DNA of 64,000 bases from CAZEQK01 sp964514395 (GTDB taxonomy: Bacteria; Bacillota; Bacilli; Tepidibacillales; Tepidibacillaceae), in the NCBI GenBank assembly GCA_964514395.1, contig CAZEQK010000013.1, forward strand, positions 1 to 64,000, written 5' to 3'. The notes beneath the pieces are model-generated. The model ran no database searches and was not told where the DNA came from. It worked only from the letters and a program-made list of their open reading frames with translations. The first letter of the stretch is position 1. Every line of letters begins with the position of its first letter. A program made the translations under genes and the position numbers. This document shows positions 55,965 through 64,000 of this stretch, piece by piece.

Positions 55965-55993
55965 ATTATCATATACATGGTGGACATTGTCAA
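55965..55993 (-). promoter_or_regulatory. Sigma-A promoter of the pyr operon
   Basis: On the minus strand TTGACA (55988-55993) and GATAAT (55965-55970) are 17 bases apart, 25 bases before the first PyrR site. The -35 is perfect and the -10 has one mismatch. It accounts for most of the 303-bp gap between pyrR and the pseudogene. Confidence 0.9.
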
Positions 55994-56090
55994 TATTTTT
56001 TATCCTATATAGAGAAAACTAACTATAATACTGGACCTTTAGAATTTGCCTACCTTCACTATAGCATATACAATGAAATAAAGTCGTTAG

Positions 56091-57305
56091 ATAAGAGGAA
56101 GATACCATGGCAAAATTATAGGCTCCTGTTCTAGCTTAATCGTTGAATTTAGTGATTATGATAACAAGCATACCTTTGATGAAATAACAGATAACGGATA
56201 TATATCAAACCATAATCCCGATGGGTCCAATTTATATGGTATTGAAGTGATGTTCATCCTGATTTTAGACGTATGAAAATTGGGCGCCGGCTATATGAAG
56301 CTCGAAAGAAATTGGTACAAAAGCTAAATTTAAAAAGTATTATTATTGATGGAAGAATCCCAAATTATCATAAGTATGCCGATAAAAGTCGCCAAAAGCT
56401 TATGTTGACAAGTGATAGAGAGAAATATATATGATCCTGTTTTAACCTTTCAGCTTATGAATGGTTTTACTTTAATGAGAATTAATGCTAACCTGATGAT
56501 GAAGCCTCTTTAAAATATGCAACACTAATGGAATGGAATAATATTGATTATTTACCTGACATGTCAGCTCAAATTATAAAGCTGATTTTGCAATTTTTCC
56601 TGAGCTATTTACGACTCAGATATTATTATTTGTAGAGGAAGAGATTCCTAGTAAGCAGGTTGAAAAGCTAGCAGAGTTTACAGAGCAATATATACAGCTA
56701 TTTACCGATTTGGCTGTAAAATATAACGTAAATATTATTGGTGGAACCCAATTTATGAAAGAGGGGCAGCACATTTATAATGTCTCCTACCTGTTCCATC
56801 GCGATGGAACAATTGATAAGCAGTATAAAATACATATTACTCCTAACGAAAAAAAATGGTGGGAAAAATTGCTATTCCCATTTGCTATGATGTAGAGTTT
56901 CCAGAGTTTGCACGTATTGCGACCGAAAAAGGAGCAAAAATATTATTTGTTCCATTTAATACCGAAGACAGACAGGGATATCTTCGAGTGCGTTATAGTG
57001 CCCAAGCAAGTGCAATTGAAAATCAGGTTTATACTGTGATTGCTGGCGCTGTAGGTAACTTAAGTCATGTCGCCAATATGGATATACAATACGCTCAGTC
57101 GGGTATTTTCAGTCCCTCAGATATCACATTTCCAAAGGATGGTATCGTTGGAGAATGTAATCCTAATATCGAGACCGTCATTGTTGTAGATGTTGACCTT
57201 GAGCTAATAAGAAGGAATAGAATAAATGGAACGGTCACACAATTGAAGGACCGTCGTACTGATTTATATGAAATCAAGCTTAAAAAGACAAGGAATACAG
57301 ATTAA
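56091..57305 (+). pseudogene. Degraded GNAT/carbon-nitrogen hydrolase fusion (YhcX-like)
   Basis: Pieces in three frames add up to a YhcX-type protein, an N-terminal acetyltransferase (GKIIGSCSSLIVEF, HPDFRRMKIGRRLYEARKK) joined to a nitrilase-like domain (IFPELFTTQ with the catalytic Glu, YKIHITP with the Lys, ICYDVEFPE with the Cys). There is no intact start. Frameshifts occur near 56250, 56375-56400 and 56490, about 60 codons are missing near 56565, and a further 10 or so codons are lost at 56860 between the Lys and Cys motifs. The last 150 codons (56856-57305) are intact. The gene is dead as a whole. Confidence 0.88.
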
Positions 57306-57334
57306 GCAGTAGATATAAATGATAAATCAGAAAA

Positions 57335-57390
57335 AAAGATACCTTTTCCCCAAAAAAATTTGTGGATGAGAAAGGTATCTTTTATTTTTT
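57335..57390. terminator. Bidirectional terminator after the nitrilase pseudogene
   Basis: AAAGATACCTTTTC pairs with GAGAAAGGTATCTTT across a loop of about 19 bases, with T-runs on both strands. It serves the pseudogene and the minus-strand gene at 57420. Confidence 0.85.
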
Positions 57391-57419
57391 CATCATATCA
57401 AAATCTATTATTCTATTAA

Positions 57420-57767
57420 CTATTGTGTAACAGATGCAGCTTTCATTCCTTCATTCTGCTGTAACACTAAAGAAATTACATTCTCTGTGACATCCTTTCC
57501 TCCCATCAAATTCTGGCCAATTGAACTGATGGTATGGATTGGGCCCCATGGTACTCCCCACCAACCAAGAAATAAACTAATTAATGTATAGGGAAGTCCT
57601 TTTTTGAGTGCTTTTTCTCCATTTTTAACAAAATATATATTGGATGTACGTTTATATGTCATAACAAGGATTGAAAATGTGTATTGATAGATAACAAATT
57701 TTCCTCCTACTTGAATTTTCTTATTCACTAGGTCTGCAGTAAGATTATCTAATCCAATAACTTCCAT
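57420..57767 (-). CDS. Small membrane protein of unknown function, family copy A
   Basis: A 115-residue protein with the blocks GGKFVIYQYTFSILVMTYKR, SNIYFVKNGEKALKKGLPYT and GWWGVPWGPIHTISSIGQNL. One or two hydrophobic segments flank the GWWG motif. It is paralogous to the plus-strand gene ending at 59377 (about half the residues identical over the aligned part). Similar sequences occur in other Firmicutes as hypothetical proteins; no function is known to me. A GGTGAG site precedes the ATG. Confidence 0.75.
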   Translation of the reverse strand: MEVIGLDNLTADLVNKKIQVGGKFVIYQYTFSILVMTYKRTSNIYFVKNGEKALKKGLPYTLISLFLGWWGVPWGPIHTISSIGQNLMGGKDVTENVISLVLQQNEGMKAASVTQ

Positions 57768-57945
57768 TGACTCACCACTTCCATTTTAAATGTTCAATGT
57801 AATTAATAGTAAAACATTGTCATCCAATATACAATATTTTCAGTTAAAAATAGTTCTAATGTGGAAGTGAATTTAGGATTTAAGTATTAGCTTTATGACT
57901 ATTGGATTAGCTTACATTCCTTATTTCATTTATGATCATACGATA

Positions 57946-58797
57946 TTATTTACTCCCATCTGTTATAACAAGATCATTATTATACACAGTCCAAGCTCCT
58001 ACACTTAAAGGATGTGAGTATCTTCACAGTTTTTCCCCTGTGTCTTTGTTTATGATGTAAATTAACCTATTATCATCTTGAACAATTACATATTTATCTG
58101 TTTCTATAATATTTCTAAAATAATCATCCCAACTCGTCTCCCAAATAATTCCACCGTTATATCTATCTAGCTTTTCTAATGTTTTATTATTAATATTCCT
58201 TACGTAGAGACTATCTCCAATAATACAAAATGAACTAATAAATATATTTTTCATCCATATGATAGATCCATTTTTTGCATCCTTACATAAAAGTCTGTCA
58301 CCAGTTAGATTTGCATATAGATAATCAGGACCAATCCAATACATTGCTCCTCCTAACGAATCTAATGGATACTCTGTCATTAACTCCCCATTTTTTGTAT
58401 TAAATACTTTTATTCTCTTGGCGTTGTCAAAATATACTTTATTATCTTTAAATAAAACATTAGCACTTAAATGATCTGCTTTATTCTCCACATATTGCCA
58501 TATCGGTTGTAAGGTATTTGGGGCTACCGTATAAATATTATATCCTGTCTCCCAATAGAAAAGTGTATCATCATATAATTGAATTCCTCTTAAGTTTAAC
58601 CAACTTTTAGATGCAATGATAGCACCATCATTCAAATTAACAACTGAAATTTTTGAATGGTCATCAGAGGTTATCATACTATTTTTATAAAGGAAAATAT
58701 CGTAATTGTAATATCTCCCTTTTTTATCATGAAAATTTTTCAACGCATATGTATCTGAATCTATCAAATACAAATAATCATCGTCTAATTGTTCCTG
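57946..58797 (-). pseudogene. Broken PQQ-type beta-propeller protein
   Basis: The open part (58024-58773) encodes beta-propeller repeats of the type VYFDNAKRIKVFNTKNGEL, LLCKDAKNGSIIWMKNI and LEKLDRYNGGIIWETSW. There is no ATG with a ribosome site at its 5' end: the frame is opened by a TAG at 58795-58797 and the first possible start is a TTG at 58773. At the 3' end the TGA at 58024 stands where the pattern GEKL-W-RYSHP wants a Trp, and the frame goes on for 25 codons (RYSHPLSVGAWTVYNNDLVI) to a TAA at 57946. Thus the gene is probably truncated or stop-mutated at both ends. Confidence 0.75.
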
Positions 58798-59005
58798 CTA
58801 ATCCGATCTACTAACAATGAGTGAAAAGACTAATCATAATATTACTTTGAAAGGTACAGATTATTGTTATTTTATAGGTATTTATACCTGTATGAAGCAC
58901 CTTACTCCCATTACTTATTACTTATTATAGTAAGAAAATATTGTAAATATAGTGACAATGTTTTACTATTTACTAAAGTATCATACAAAAAATGAGGTGT
59001 TATAT

Positions 59006-59377
59006 CTGGAAATCAAAGGAATAGAAAATTTGTCTGTAGAGGAGATTAATAACGAATTAAAAAGCGGTGGGAAATTTGTTTTTTTTCAGTATACGTTTTC
59101 CGTTTTAGTCAAGACATTTAAGCGTCCTTCTAAGATATATTTTATTAGGGGTGATGAAGGGACAGCACTAAAAAGCCTCCCATTCACGTTAATAACTCTA
59201 TTCTTTGGCTGGTGGGGGATTCCATGGGGACCTATTTACTCGATAGGTTCAATTTTTAGAAATTTAACTGGTGGGAAAAATGTCACAAATGAAGTAATAG
59301 ATTCAATGAATCAACATGCTCAATCTGCATTAAATGAGCAGGATCAATCAATGAAGGAAGTAGCTGCTGGTAGTTAA
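59006..59377 (+). CDS. Small membrane protein of unknown function, family copy B
   Basis: A protein of about 123 residues with GGKFVFFQYTFSVLVKTFKR, LPFTLITLFFGWWGIPWGPI and GGKNVTNEVID, the same blocks as the protein at 57.4-57.8 kb, plus a Gln- and Ser-rich C-terminal tail. By alignment with that copy (MEVIGLDNL), the N-terminus should be EIKGIENL, whose first codon is a CTG at 59006 preceded by GAGGTG and six bases. An in-frame ATG at 58952 has no ribosome site. The start is therefore open. Confidence 0.65.
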   Translation: MEIKGIENLSVEEINNELKSGGKFVFFQYTFSVLVKTFKRPSKIYFIRGDEGTALKSLPFTLITLFFGWWGIPWGPIYSIGSIFRNLTGGKNVTNEVIDSMNQHAQSALNEQDQSMKEVAAGS

Positions 59378-59436
59378 AAATTGTATCTTATTAACTATGG
59401 AAGCAATTGAGGCGGAGATGGGAGTATTTTATCAAC

Positions 59437-59886
59437 CTACTGTTTACTTACTTTTTTTTTAAATTCATCAAATACATCTCTCTCTGCTTCATAAAAATCA
59501 TCATAGCTTTTTAGTACGACTATATTAAGTCTATTATCATCATTAAGTATTTTAAAACTTTCTATTTGTTACCCATTGAGTCTCTATATTGCTTTATTTG
59601 ATAGGTACTGGTATTCACAATGGTATAACCAATTGCACCATATGTGTAAACCAATAGATTCACTTGTTTGTAGGCATAAACATTTCTATCTATCATAGCT
59701 TGTTCTGGCAATTTCATAAATTCCTGACCAACTGGACATTGAATACGGCATAAAGTTCAATATATTCATAGAATTTTGTATAATATGTTGAGCAATCGGA
59801 CCAAATATAGCATAGTAAATAGCGTTCATCACCAACAAAATAGATAATAAATAAAATGTCTTTTTAGAAATTTGGATTTGCTTCAA
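59437..59886 (-). pseudogene. Frameshifted small membrane-anchored protein
   Basis: The 5' part (59686-59886) encodes MKQIQISKKTFYLLSILLVM, a membrane anchor, and then goes on in another frame (GQEFMKLPEQAMIDRNVYAYKQ, VNLLVYTYGAIGYTIVNTS, YQIKQYRDSMGNK) to about 59570, and in a third frame (KILNDDNRLNIVVLKSYDDF, EAERDVFDEFKKKV) to the TAG at 59437. Joined, it would be a protein of about 145 residues with one N-terminal helix. Two frame changes, near 59740 and 59565, make it inactive. The family is unknown to me. Confidence 0.65.
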
Positions 59887-60257
59887 GCTCCTTGATTTGA
59901 TGATTGTTAAATATAATTCTATTCTTCATTTCTATGATCTCTCCCATATATATAGATTGATTATACATAATTCTACAAATTAGAAAACCCGACTTACGGA
60001 ATTTTCACCTAAAATCAATATTAAAGTTTAACATAGCCTAATAAAAAGATATTATTTAATCGATTTTCATCATACAAATCCTTATGTTATTTAAAATTAA
60101 CAGGATTCTTAATCAAAAGTCCTGTAACAAGTGCATTCATCCAGGAAAATAATGTCTGCTATTAAAGGAATTGCTTTTTTTAAAAATATCATTTAATAAT
60201 TATATTCTCAATATTTAATTTGTTTTAAATCGTTTACATTATTCCTGCTAAAAAAAC
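59887..60257. other. AT-rich intergenic region
   Basis: About 370 bases without a recognisable gene, repeat or RNA. It is very AT-rich, with no convincing promoter pair. It is the last part of the decayed region before the leu operon terminator. Confidence 0.6.
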
Positions 60258-60287
60258 AAAAAAATAGGACAGAGAAACTTCTGTCCT
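60258..60287 (-). terminator. Intrinsic terminator of the leu operon
   Basis: AGGACAGA pairs with TCTGTCCT (60266-60287, loop of six) and the minus strand continues into a T-rich run. Repeat copy 3 lies between this and the leuB stop. Confidence 0.85.
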
Positions 60288-60294
60288 TTATTTT

Positions 60295-60472
60295 ATCTTC
60301 GGTTTCAACAAGACTCCCTCTTCAACACCATAAGAGGGAGTTGTTTCAATTCTCGAAATAAGGGCGGCATAGCACGACTTAATGCTTTAGCATTTAGTGT
60401 GACTTGTGCCCTATGGGTGCTAAGGTTCAGGTGGAGATAAAAAACTCCATCTGAACTCTAAGTCTTCTTTAT
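60295..60472. repeat. Interspersed hairpin repeat, copy 3 (full length)
   Basis: A 178-bp copy of the element at 38210-38385. The central block and right arm (about 95 bases from GGGCGGCATAGC to CTCCATCTGA) are identical in both. It stands 18 bases after the leuB stop and before the operon terminator, in the same orientation relative to the host gene as the other copies. Confidence 0.9.
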
Positions 60473-60490
60473 ATTTAACTCTTTTTATTA

Positions 60491-61561
60491 CTACTTTCTT
60501 AATGCTTTAACCACTAAATCTCCCATTTCTTGTGTATTAACTACCTTACTATTTATCGTTGCCAAATCCTTTGTTCGATATCCTTGCTCAAGAACATCAT
60601 AAACTGCTTTTTCAATTCTATCTGCTTGCTCATTCATCAAAAAGGAATATCTTAGCATCATAGCAACAGATAAAATGGTAGCTAAAGGATTGGCAATTCC
60701 TAATCCTGCTATGTCTGGAGCTGAGCCATGGATTGGCTCATACATACCAACCTTCCCTTTACCAAGACTAGCTGATGGAAGCATTCCAATCGATCCTGTC
60801 AGCATTGCAGCCTCATCACTAAGGATGTCTCCGAACATATTCTCAGTTACAATAACATCAAACTGTTTAGGGTTGCGTACTAGTTGCATAGCGCAATTAT
60901 CAACTAGCATATGGGAAAGCTCTATATCTGGATAATCGACAGCTACCTCTTCTACTATTTTACGCCATACCCTTGAAGATTCTAATACATTGGCTTTATC
61001 CACAGATGTTAGTTTTTTATTTCGTTTCATAGCCGTTTCAAATCCCAATCGAACAATACGTTCTATTTCTTCTTCCGTATAGGTTAAAGCATCCGTTACT
61101 TTTATTCCCTTTTCAGTAACTTCCTTGGTTTTTTCACCAAAATATATACCACCAGTCAGTTCACGAATAACTAATAGATCTACGTCTTCAATGATTTCTT
61201 TCTTAAGTGTAGATGCATCTACCAAAGAATCATAAACAATTGCTGGCCTTAAATTGCTGAATAAATCTAATTCCTTTCTTAGGCTTAATAATGCTTTCTC
61301 TGGCCTTAGCTCTCCAGGTAAACTGTCCCATTTTGGTCCACCCACTGCCCCTAACAATAGGGCATCACTACCTAAACAATATTCTAAAGTCTTTTTTGGT
61401 AATGGGTTACCAGTTCTATCTATAGCAATTCCACCAATTAAAAGCTCCTCAATCTCAAAGCTTACCTCTAACCGTTCCTCTATTACCTTTAATACCTTTA
61501 CTGCTTCTGCTATAATTTCTGGTCCAATTCCATCACCAGGTAAAACGGCTATTTTATTCAT
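60491..61561 (-). CDS. leuB: 3-isopropylmalate dehydrogenase
   Basis: A 356-residue NAD-dependent decarboxylating dehydrogenase. MNKIAVLPGDGIGPEI, RELTGGIYFGEK and the NAD-binding HGSAPDIAGLGIANP are present. It catalyses the third step of leucine synthesis. The ATG at 61561 is chosen as AGGAG lies before it; the upstream in-frame ATG at 61582 has no site. It overlaps leuD by eight bases. Confidence 0.97.
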   Translation of the reverse strand: MNKIAVLPGDGIGPEIIAEAVKVLKVIEERLEVSFEIEELLIGGIAIDRTGNPLPKKTLEYCLGSDALLLGAVGGPKWDSLPGELRPEKALLSLRKELDLFSNLRPAIVYDSLVDASTLKKEIIEDVDLLVIRELTGGIYFGEKTKEVTEKGIKVTDALTYTEEEIERIVRLGFETAMKRNKKLTSVDKANVLESSRVWRKIVEEVAVDYPDIELSHMLVDNCAMQLVRNPKQFDVIVTENMFGDILSDEAAMLTGSIGMLPSASLGKGKVGMYEPIHGSAPDIAGLGIANPLATILSVAMMLRYSFLMNEQADRIEKAVYDVLEQGYRTKDLATINSKVVNTQEMGDLVVKALRK

Positions 61562-62051
61562 TCCCAAGTCTCCTCTTGACATATGGAATTAAACCACCAA
61601 CATTAATCAACTCCTGCATAAACTCAGGGAATACCTCAGATTTATAGGTTTTTCCCTTTGTAACATTATGGATGATTCCATGGTCAATATCTACCTCTAG
61701 TACATCCCCCTCCTCAGCATCTCTAGCTGCATCAGCTGATTCCAATATTGGTAACCCAATATTAATTGCATTACGATAGAAAATTCTAGCGAAGGATTCA
61801 GCAACTACACAGGAAATACCCACTGCCTTAATAGCGATTGGAGCGTGCTCTCTTGAGCTACCACAGCCAAAATTTTTGCCACTTATCATGATGTCCCCTT
61901 TATTCACCTTCTTAGAGAAACTGATATCGACATCCTCCATACAATGCTCTGCTAATTCTTCTGGAGAGGTGGAGTTTAGATACCTAGCTGGAATAATGAC
62001 ATCTGTATCCACATCATGACCAAACTTCCATGCTTTACCCTTAAACTTCAT
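61554..62051 (-). CDS. leuD: 3-isopropylmalate dehydratase small subunit
   Basis: A 165-residue swivel-domain protein with GKNFGCGSSREHAP, the signature of LeuD, and WKFGHDVDTDVIIPARYL at the N-terminus. It pairs with LeuC to isomerise isopropylmalate. The short (archaeal-type) length suggests the LeuC/D group found in many anaerobes and thermophiles. It begins one base after leuC ends. Confidence 0.97.
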   Translation of the reverse strand: MKFKGKAWKFGHDVDTDVIIPARYLNSTSPEELAEHCMEDVDISFSKKVNKGDIMISGKNFGCGSSREHAPIAIKAVGISCVVAESFARIFYRNAINIGLPILESADAARDAEEGDVLEVDIDHGIIHNVTKGKTYKSEVFPEFMQELINVGGLIPYVKRRLGNE

Positions 62052-62052
62052 T

Positions 62053-63333
62053 TTAGAATACCTCCCTTGGCTTTAAGATTTCCTCAGGACTTACTAGTCT
62101 ACCTTTAATAGCAGAAGCAGCTGCAACATAAGGACTAGCTAAATAGACCTCTGATTCCGGGTGACCCATTCTTCCCACAAAGTTACGGTTTGTAGTGGAA
62201 ACGGCTCGCTCTCCCTTTGCTAAAATCCCCATATGTCCTCCAAGACATGGGCCACATGTTGATGTGCTGACAGCCGCACCGGCATGTATAAAGATCTCTA
62301 TTAAACCTTCCTTCATTGCTTGTAGATAAATATTTTGTGTGCCAGGGAAAATAATTAACCGAACATTAGGATTTACTTTATTCCCCTTTAATACCTCCGC
62401 GGTTGCCCTAAGATCATCTAATCTGCCATTGGTACAAGAGCCTATTACCACTTGATCTATTCCTATCTCTCCTACCTCACTTATCGGTCGTGTATTTTCT
62501 GGTAGATGGGGAAATGCTACCGTTGGTTCAATTTCAGCTACATTAATATCATATTCGGCAAAATAATTCGCATCTTTGTCACTTTTAAATAGCTTATACT
62601 CCCTTTTTGCTCTCTCCTTCACATATTGTAGGGTTATCTCATCAGGCTCAATTAAACCAACCTTTGCTCCAGCCTCAATTGCCATATTGGACATTGTAAA
62701 TCTATTGTCCATTGAAAGCTGTTTAATGGTTTCTCCTACAAATTCCATTGCCATATATCTGGCGCCATCTACACCTATCTTCCCTATTGTGTGTAATATT
62801 AAATCCTTTCCCCCCACAAATGGGTTTAGCTTACCATAGTAATTAAATCTGATTGATTCTGGAATTTTAAACCATGTTTCTCCTGTAGCCATAGCAGCAG
62901 CCATATCTGTGCTACCAACTCCTGTTGCAAAGGCACCAAGAGCACCGTAGGTACAGGTATGGGAATCCGCACCTATGACTATATCGCCTGGTAATACAAG
63001 CCCTTTTTCTGGTAATAGAACATGCTCAATTCCCATTTCACCTATTTCAAAATAATTTTTTATTTCATGCTCATGGGCAAAGTCTCGCATTTTTTTAGAA
63101 AGCTCTGCTGACTTTATATCCTTTGCTGGAACAAAATGATCAGGTACCAGCATAATCCTATCCTTATCAAAAACATCCCCAACCCCTAATCTATTAAATT
63201 CATTTATGGCAACTGGGGCGGTTACATCATTCCCTAAAACCACATCCGTTTTTACCTTAATAAGCTCTCCAGGAGTTACTTTATCTAATCCCGATGCAGC
63301 TGCTAAAATCTTTTCAGCTAAAGTCATTCCCAT
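62053..63333 (-). CDS. leuC: 3-isopropylmalate dehydratase large subunit
   Basis: A 426-residue aconitase-family protein with the [4Fe-4S] cysteines in VIGSCTNGR and TCGPCLGGH. Its length is that of the homoaconitase-like LeuC of archaea and some thermophiles, shorter than the about 470 residues of B. subtilis LeuC. This fits the short LeuD. The start has a GGGGG region upstream; an ATG two codons later is an alternative. Confidence 0.95.
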   Translation of the reverse strand: MGMTLAEKILAAASGLDKVTPGELIKVKTDVVLGNDVTAPVAINEFNRLGVGDVFDKDRIMLVPDHFVPAKDIKSAELSKKMRDFAHEHEIKNYFEIGEMGIEHVLLPEKGLVLPGDIVIGADSHTCTYGALGAFATGVGSTDMAAAMATGETWFKIPESIRFNYYGKLNPFVGGKDLILHTIGKIGVDGARYMAMEFVGETIKQLSMDNRFTMSNMAIEAGAKVGLIEPDEITLQYVKERAKREYKLFKSDKDANYFAEYDINVAEIEPTVAFPHLPENTRPISEVGEIGIDQVVIGSCTNGRLDDLRATAEVLKGNKVNPNVRLIIFPGTQNIYLQAMKEGLIEIFIHAGAAVSTSTCGPCLGGHMGILAKGERAVSTTNRNFVGRMGHPESEVYLASPYVAAASAIKGRLVSPEEILKPREVF

Positions 63334-63369
63334 CCTTTGTTTCCCCCTATTCTTAAAAAGATTATATCC

Positions 63370-64000
63370 TTAAACAATTTCCTTTTCTTCTATAGTGCTA
63401 CCTCCTATTTCTTTCTTTTCTAATATCCGATTTAGAGAATCTATATAAGCCTTAGCGCTTGCTTCTAAAATGTTTGTGGACATTCCTCGTCCTAAAAATA
63501 GCTTTCCATCATACTCCAAGGTTACATAAACACTACCATTTGCATCTTTTCCATGTCCAATGGATTTTATTTGGTAATCCTTTAATTTTAGTCTAAATCC
63601 CGTTACTCTATCTATTGCATTAAAGACTGCTTCTACTAACCCATCACCACGTGCCGCCTCTTCAACTAATTTTCCATTGGGAAGCCTTAGCCTAACCATC
63701 GCTGTTGAAACAGAAGTATCACCAGCAATATGCAGGTACTCAAGGTTGTACCTCTTTCTCTTTTTATGCTGTGATAGATGAAGTTCATCAATAATCATCA
63801 TCAAATCATCATCAAATATCTCTTTCTTTTTCATAGTCAGCTCTTTAAACTTTTTAAAGGCTAAATCAATTTGCTCATTGGTAAGCTGATAATGAAGGCT
63901 TTCTAATTTATCACGGAAGGCATGTCTACCAGAATGTTTACCTAAAACTAGTGTATTACTTAAAAGTCCAACATCCTCTGGCTTAATAATCTCATAGGTG
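63370..64000 (-). CDS. leuA: 2-isopropylmalate synthase, C-terminal part
   Basis: About 209 C-terminal codons; the N-terminus is outside the window. TYEIIKPEDVGLLSNTLVLG, GKHSGRHAFRDKLE and the C-terminal regulatory domain (RYNLEYLHIAGDTSVSTAMV, ARGDGLVEAVFNAID, LGRGMSTNILEASAKAYIDS) identify LeuA, whose C-terminal domain binds leucine for feedback inhibition. The frame has no start inside the window other than internal Met codons. It is the first seen gene of leuA-leuC-leuD-leuB. Confidence 0.96.
   Translation of the reverse strand, partial: TYEIIKPEDVGLLSNTLVLGKHSGRHAFRDKLESLHYQLTNEQIDLAFKKFKELTMKKKEIFDDDLMMIIDELHLSQHKKRKRYNLEYLHIAGDTSVSTAMVRLRLPNGKLVEEAARGDGLVEAVFNAIDRVTGFRLKLKDYQIKSIGHGKDANGSVYVTLEYDGKLFLGRGMSTNILEASAKAYIDSLNRILEKKEIGGSTIEEKEIV

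Noticed and set aside
1..64000. tRNA, rRNA, CRISPR arrays, toxin-antitoxin pairs, restriction systems or phage genes
   Set aside because: I looked for these by eye on both strands and saw none; short or divergent RNAs could still be missed without a covariance search.

Overview
The window looks like chromosomal DNA of a low-GC, spore-former-type Firmicute of the order Bacillales. The order of the housekeeping genes (pyr operon, then rqcH, Ca-ATPase, yicC-like, remA, gmk, rpoZ, coaBC, priA, def, fmt, rsmB, rlmN, prpC, prkC, rsgA, rpe, all in that transcriptional sense) is the one known from Bacillus subtilis. AGGAGG-type ribosome sites, sigma-A promoters, three PyrR attenuators, an S-box riboswitch and a FadR-like operator support this. 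A dapL-type lysine/peptidoglycan branch and a Tad pilus locus set it apart from B. subtilis. Genus and species cannot be read from the sequence alone. Nearly all long genes lie on the minus strand.

Layout. 1-10.2 kb: a minus-strand Tad (tight adherence/Flp) pilus operon. In order of transcription it carries a 29-residue membrane micro-ORF, tadZ-like, tadA ATPase, tadB, tadC, a small Flp-like pilin, a TadE-like pseudopilin, a 727-residue TadG-like anchored protein, a prepilin peptidase, an FHA-domain protein, and a PP2C phosphatase cut by the window edge. 10.4-30.7 kb: an MFS transporter with a damaged start, then the conserved housekeeping block (rpe, rsgA, prkC/prpC, rRNA/tRNA modification, fmt/def, priA, coaBC, rpoZ, gmk, remA, yicC), dapL and dapF, and a Ca-type P-ATPase. 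30.8-40.6 kb: rqcH (plus strand) and a mixed set of small transporters, acetyltransferases, an SDR dehydrogenase with a FadR-like box, a LysM protein and membrane proteins. 40.7-43.9 kb: an S-box controlled hom-metC unit, with a scar that resembles the start of a deleted metI between the two genes. 43.9-56 kb: the pyrimidine operon pyrR-uraA-pyrB-pyrC-carA-carB-pyrK-pyrD-pyrF-pyrE with a strong promoter and three PyrR attenuators. 56-60.3 kb: a decayed stretch with three pseudogenes and two copies of a small protein family of unknown function. 60.5-64 kb: leuA(partial)-leuC-leuD-leuB.

Three copies of a 124-178 bp intergenic element with internal hairpins and no terminal inverted repeats (38.2, 53.45 and 60.3 kb) are the clearest unnamed structure. 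They lie just downstream of two genes and inside the pyrB leader. A further hairpin-rich segment follows metC. No rRNA, tRNA, CRISPR array, intact insertion sequence or phage was found. Most of the window is ordinary core genome. The best leads are the repeat family, the metI scar, the micro-ORF heading the Tad operon, and the FHA-PP2C end of that operon.
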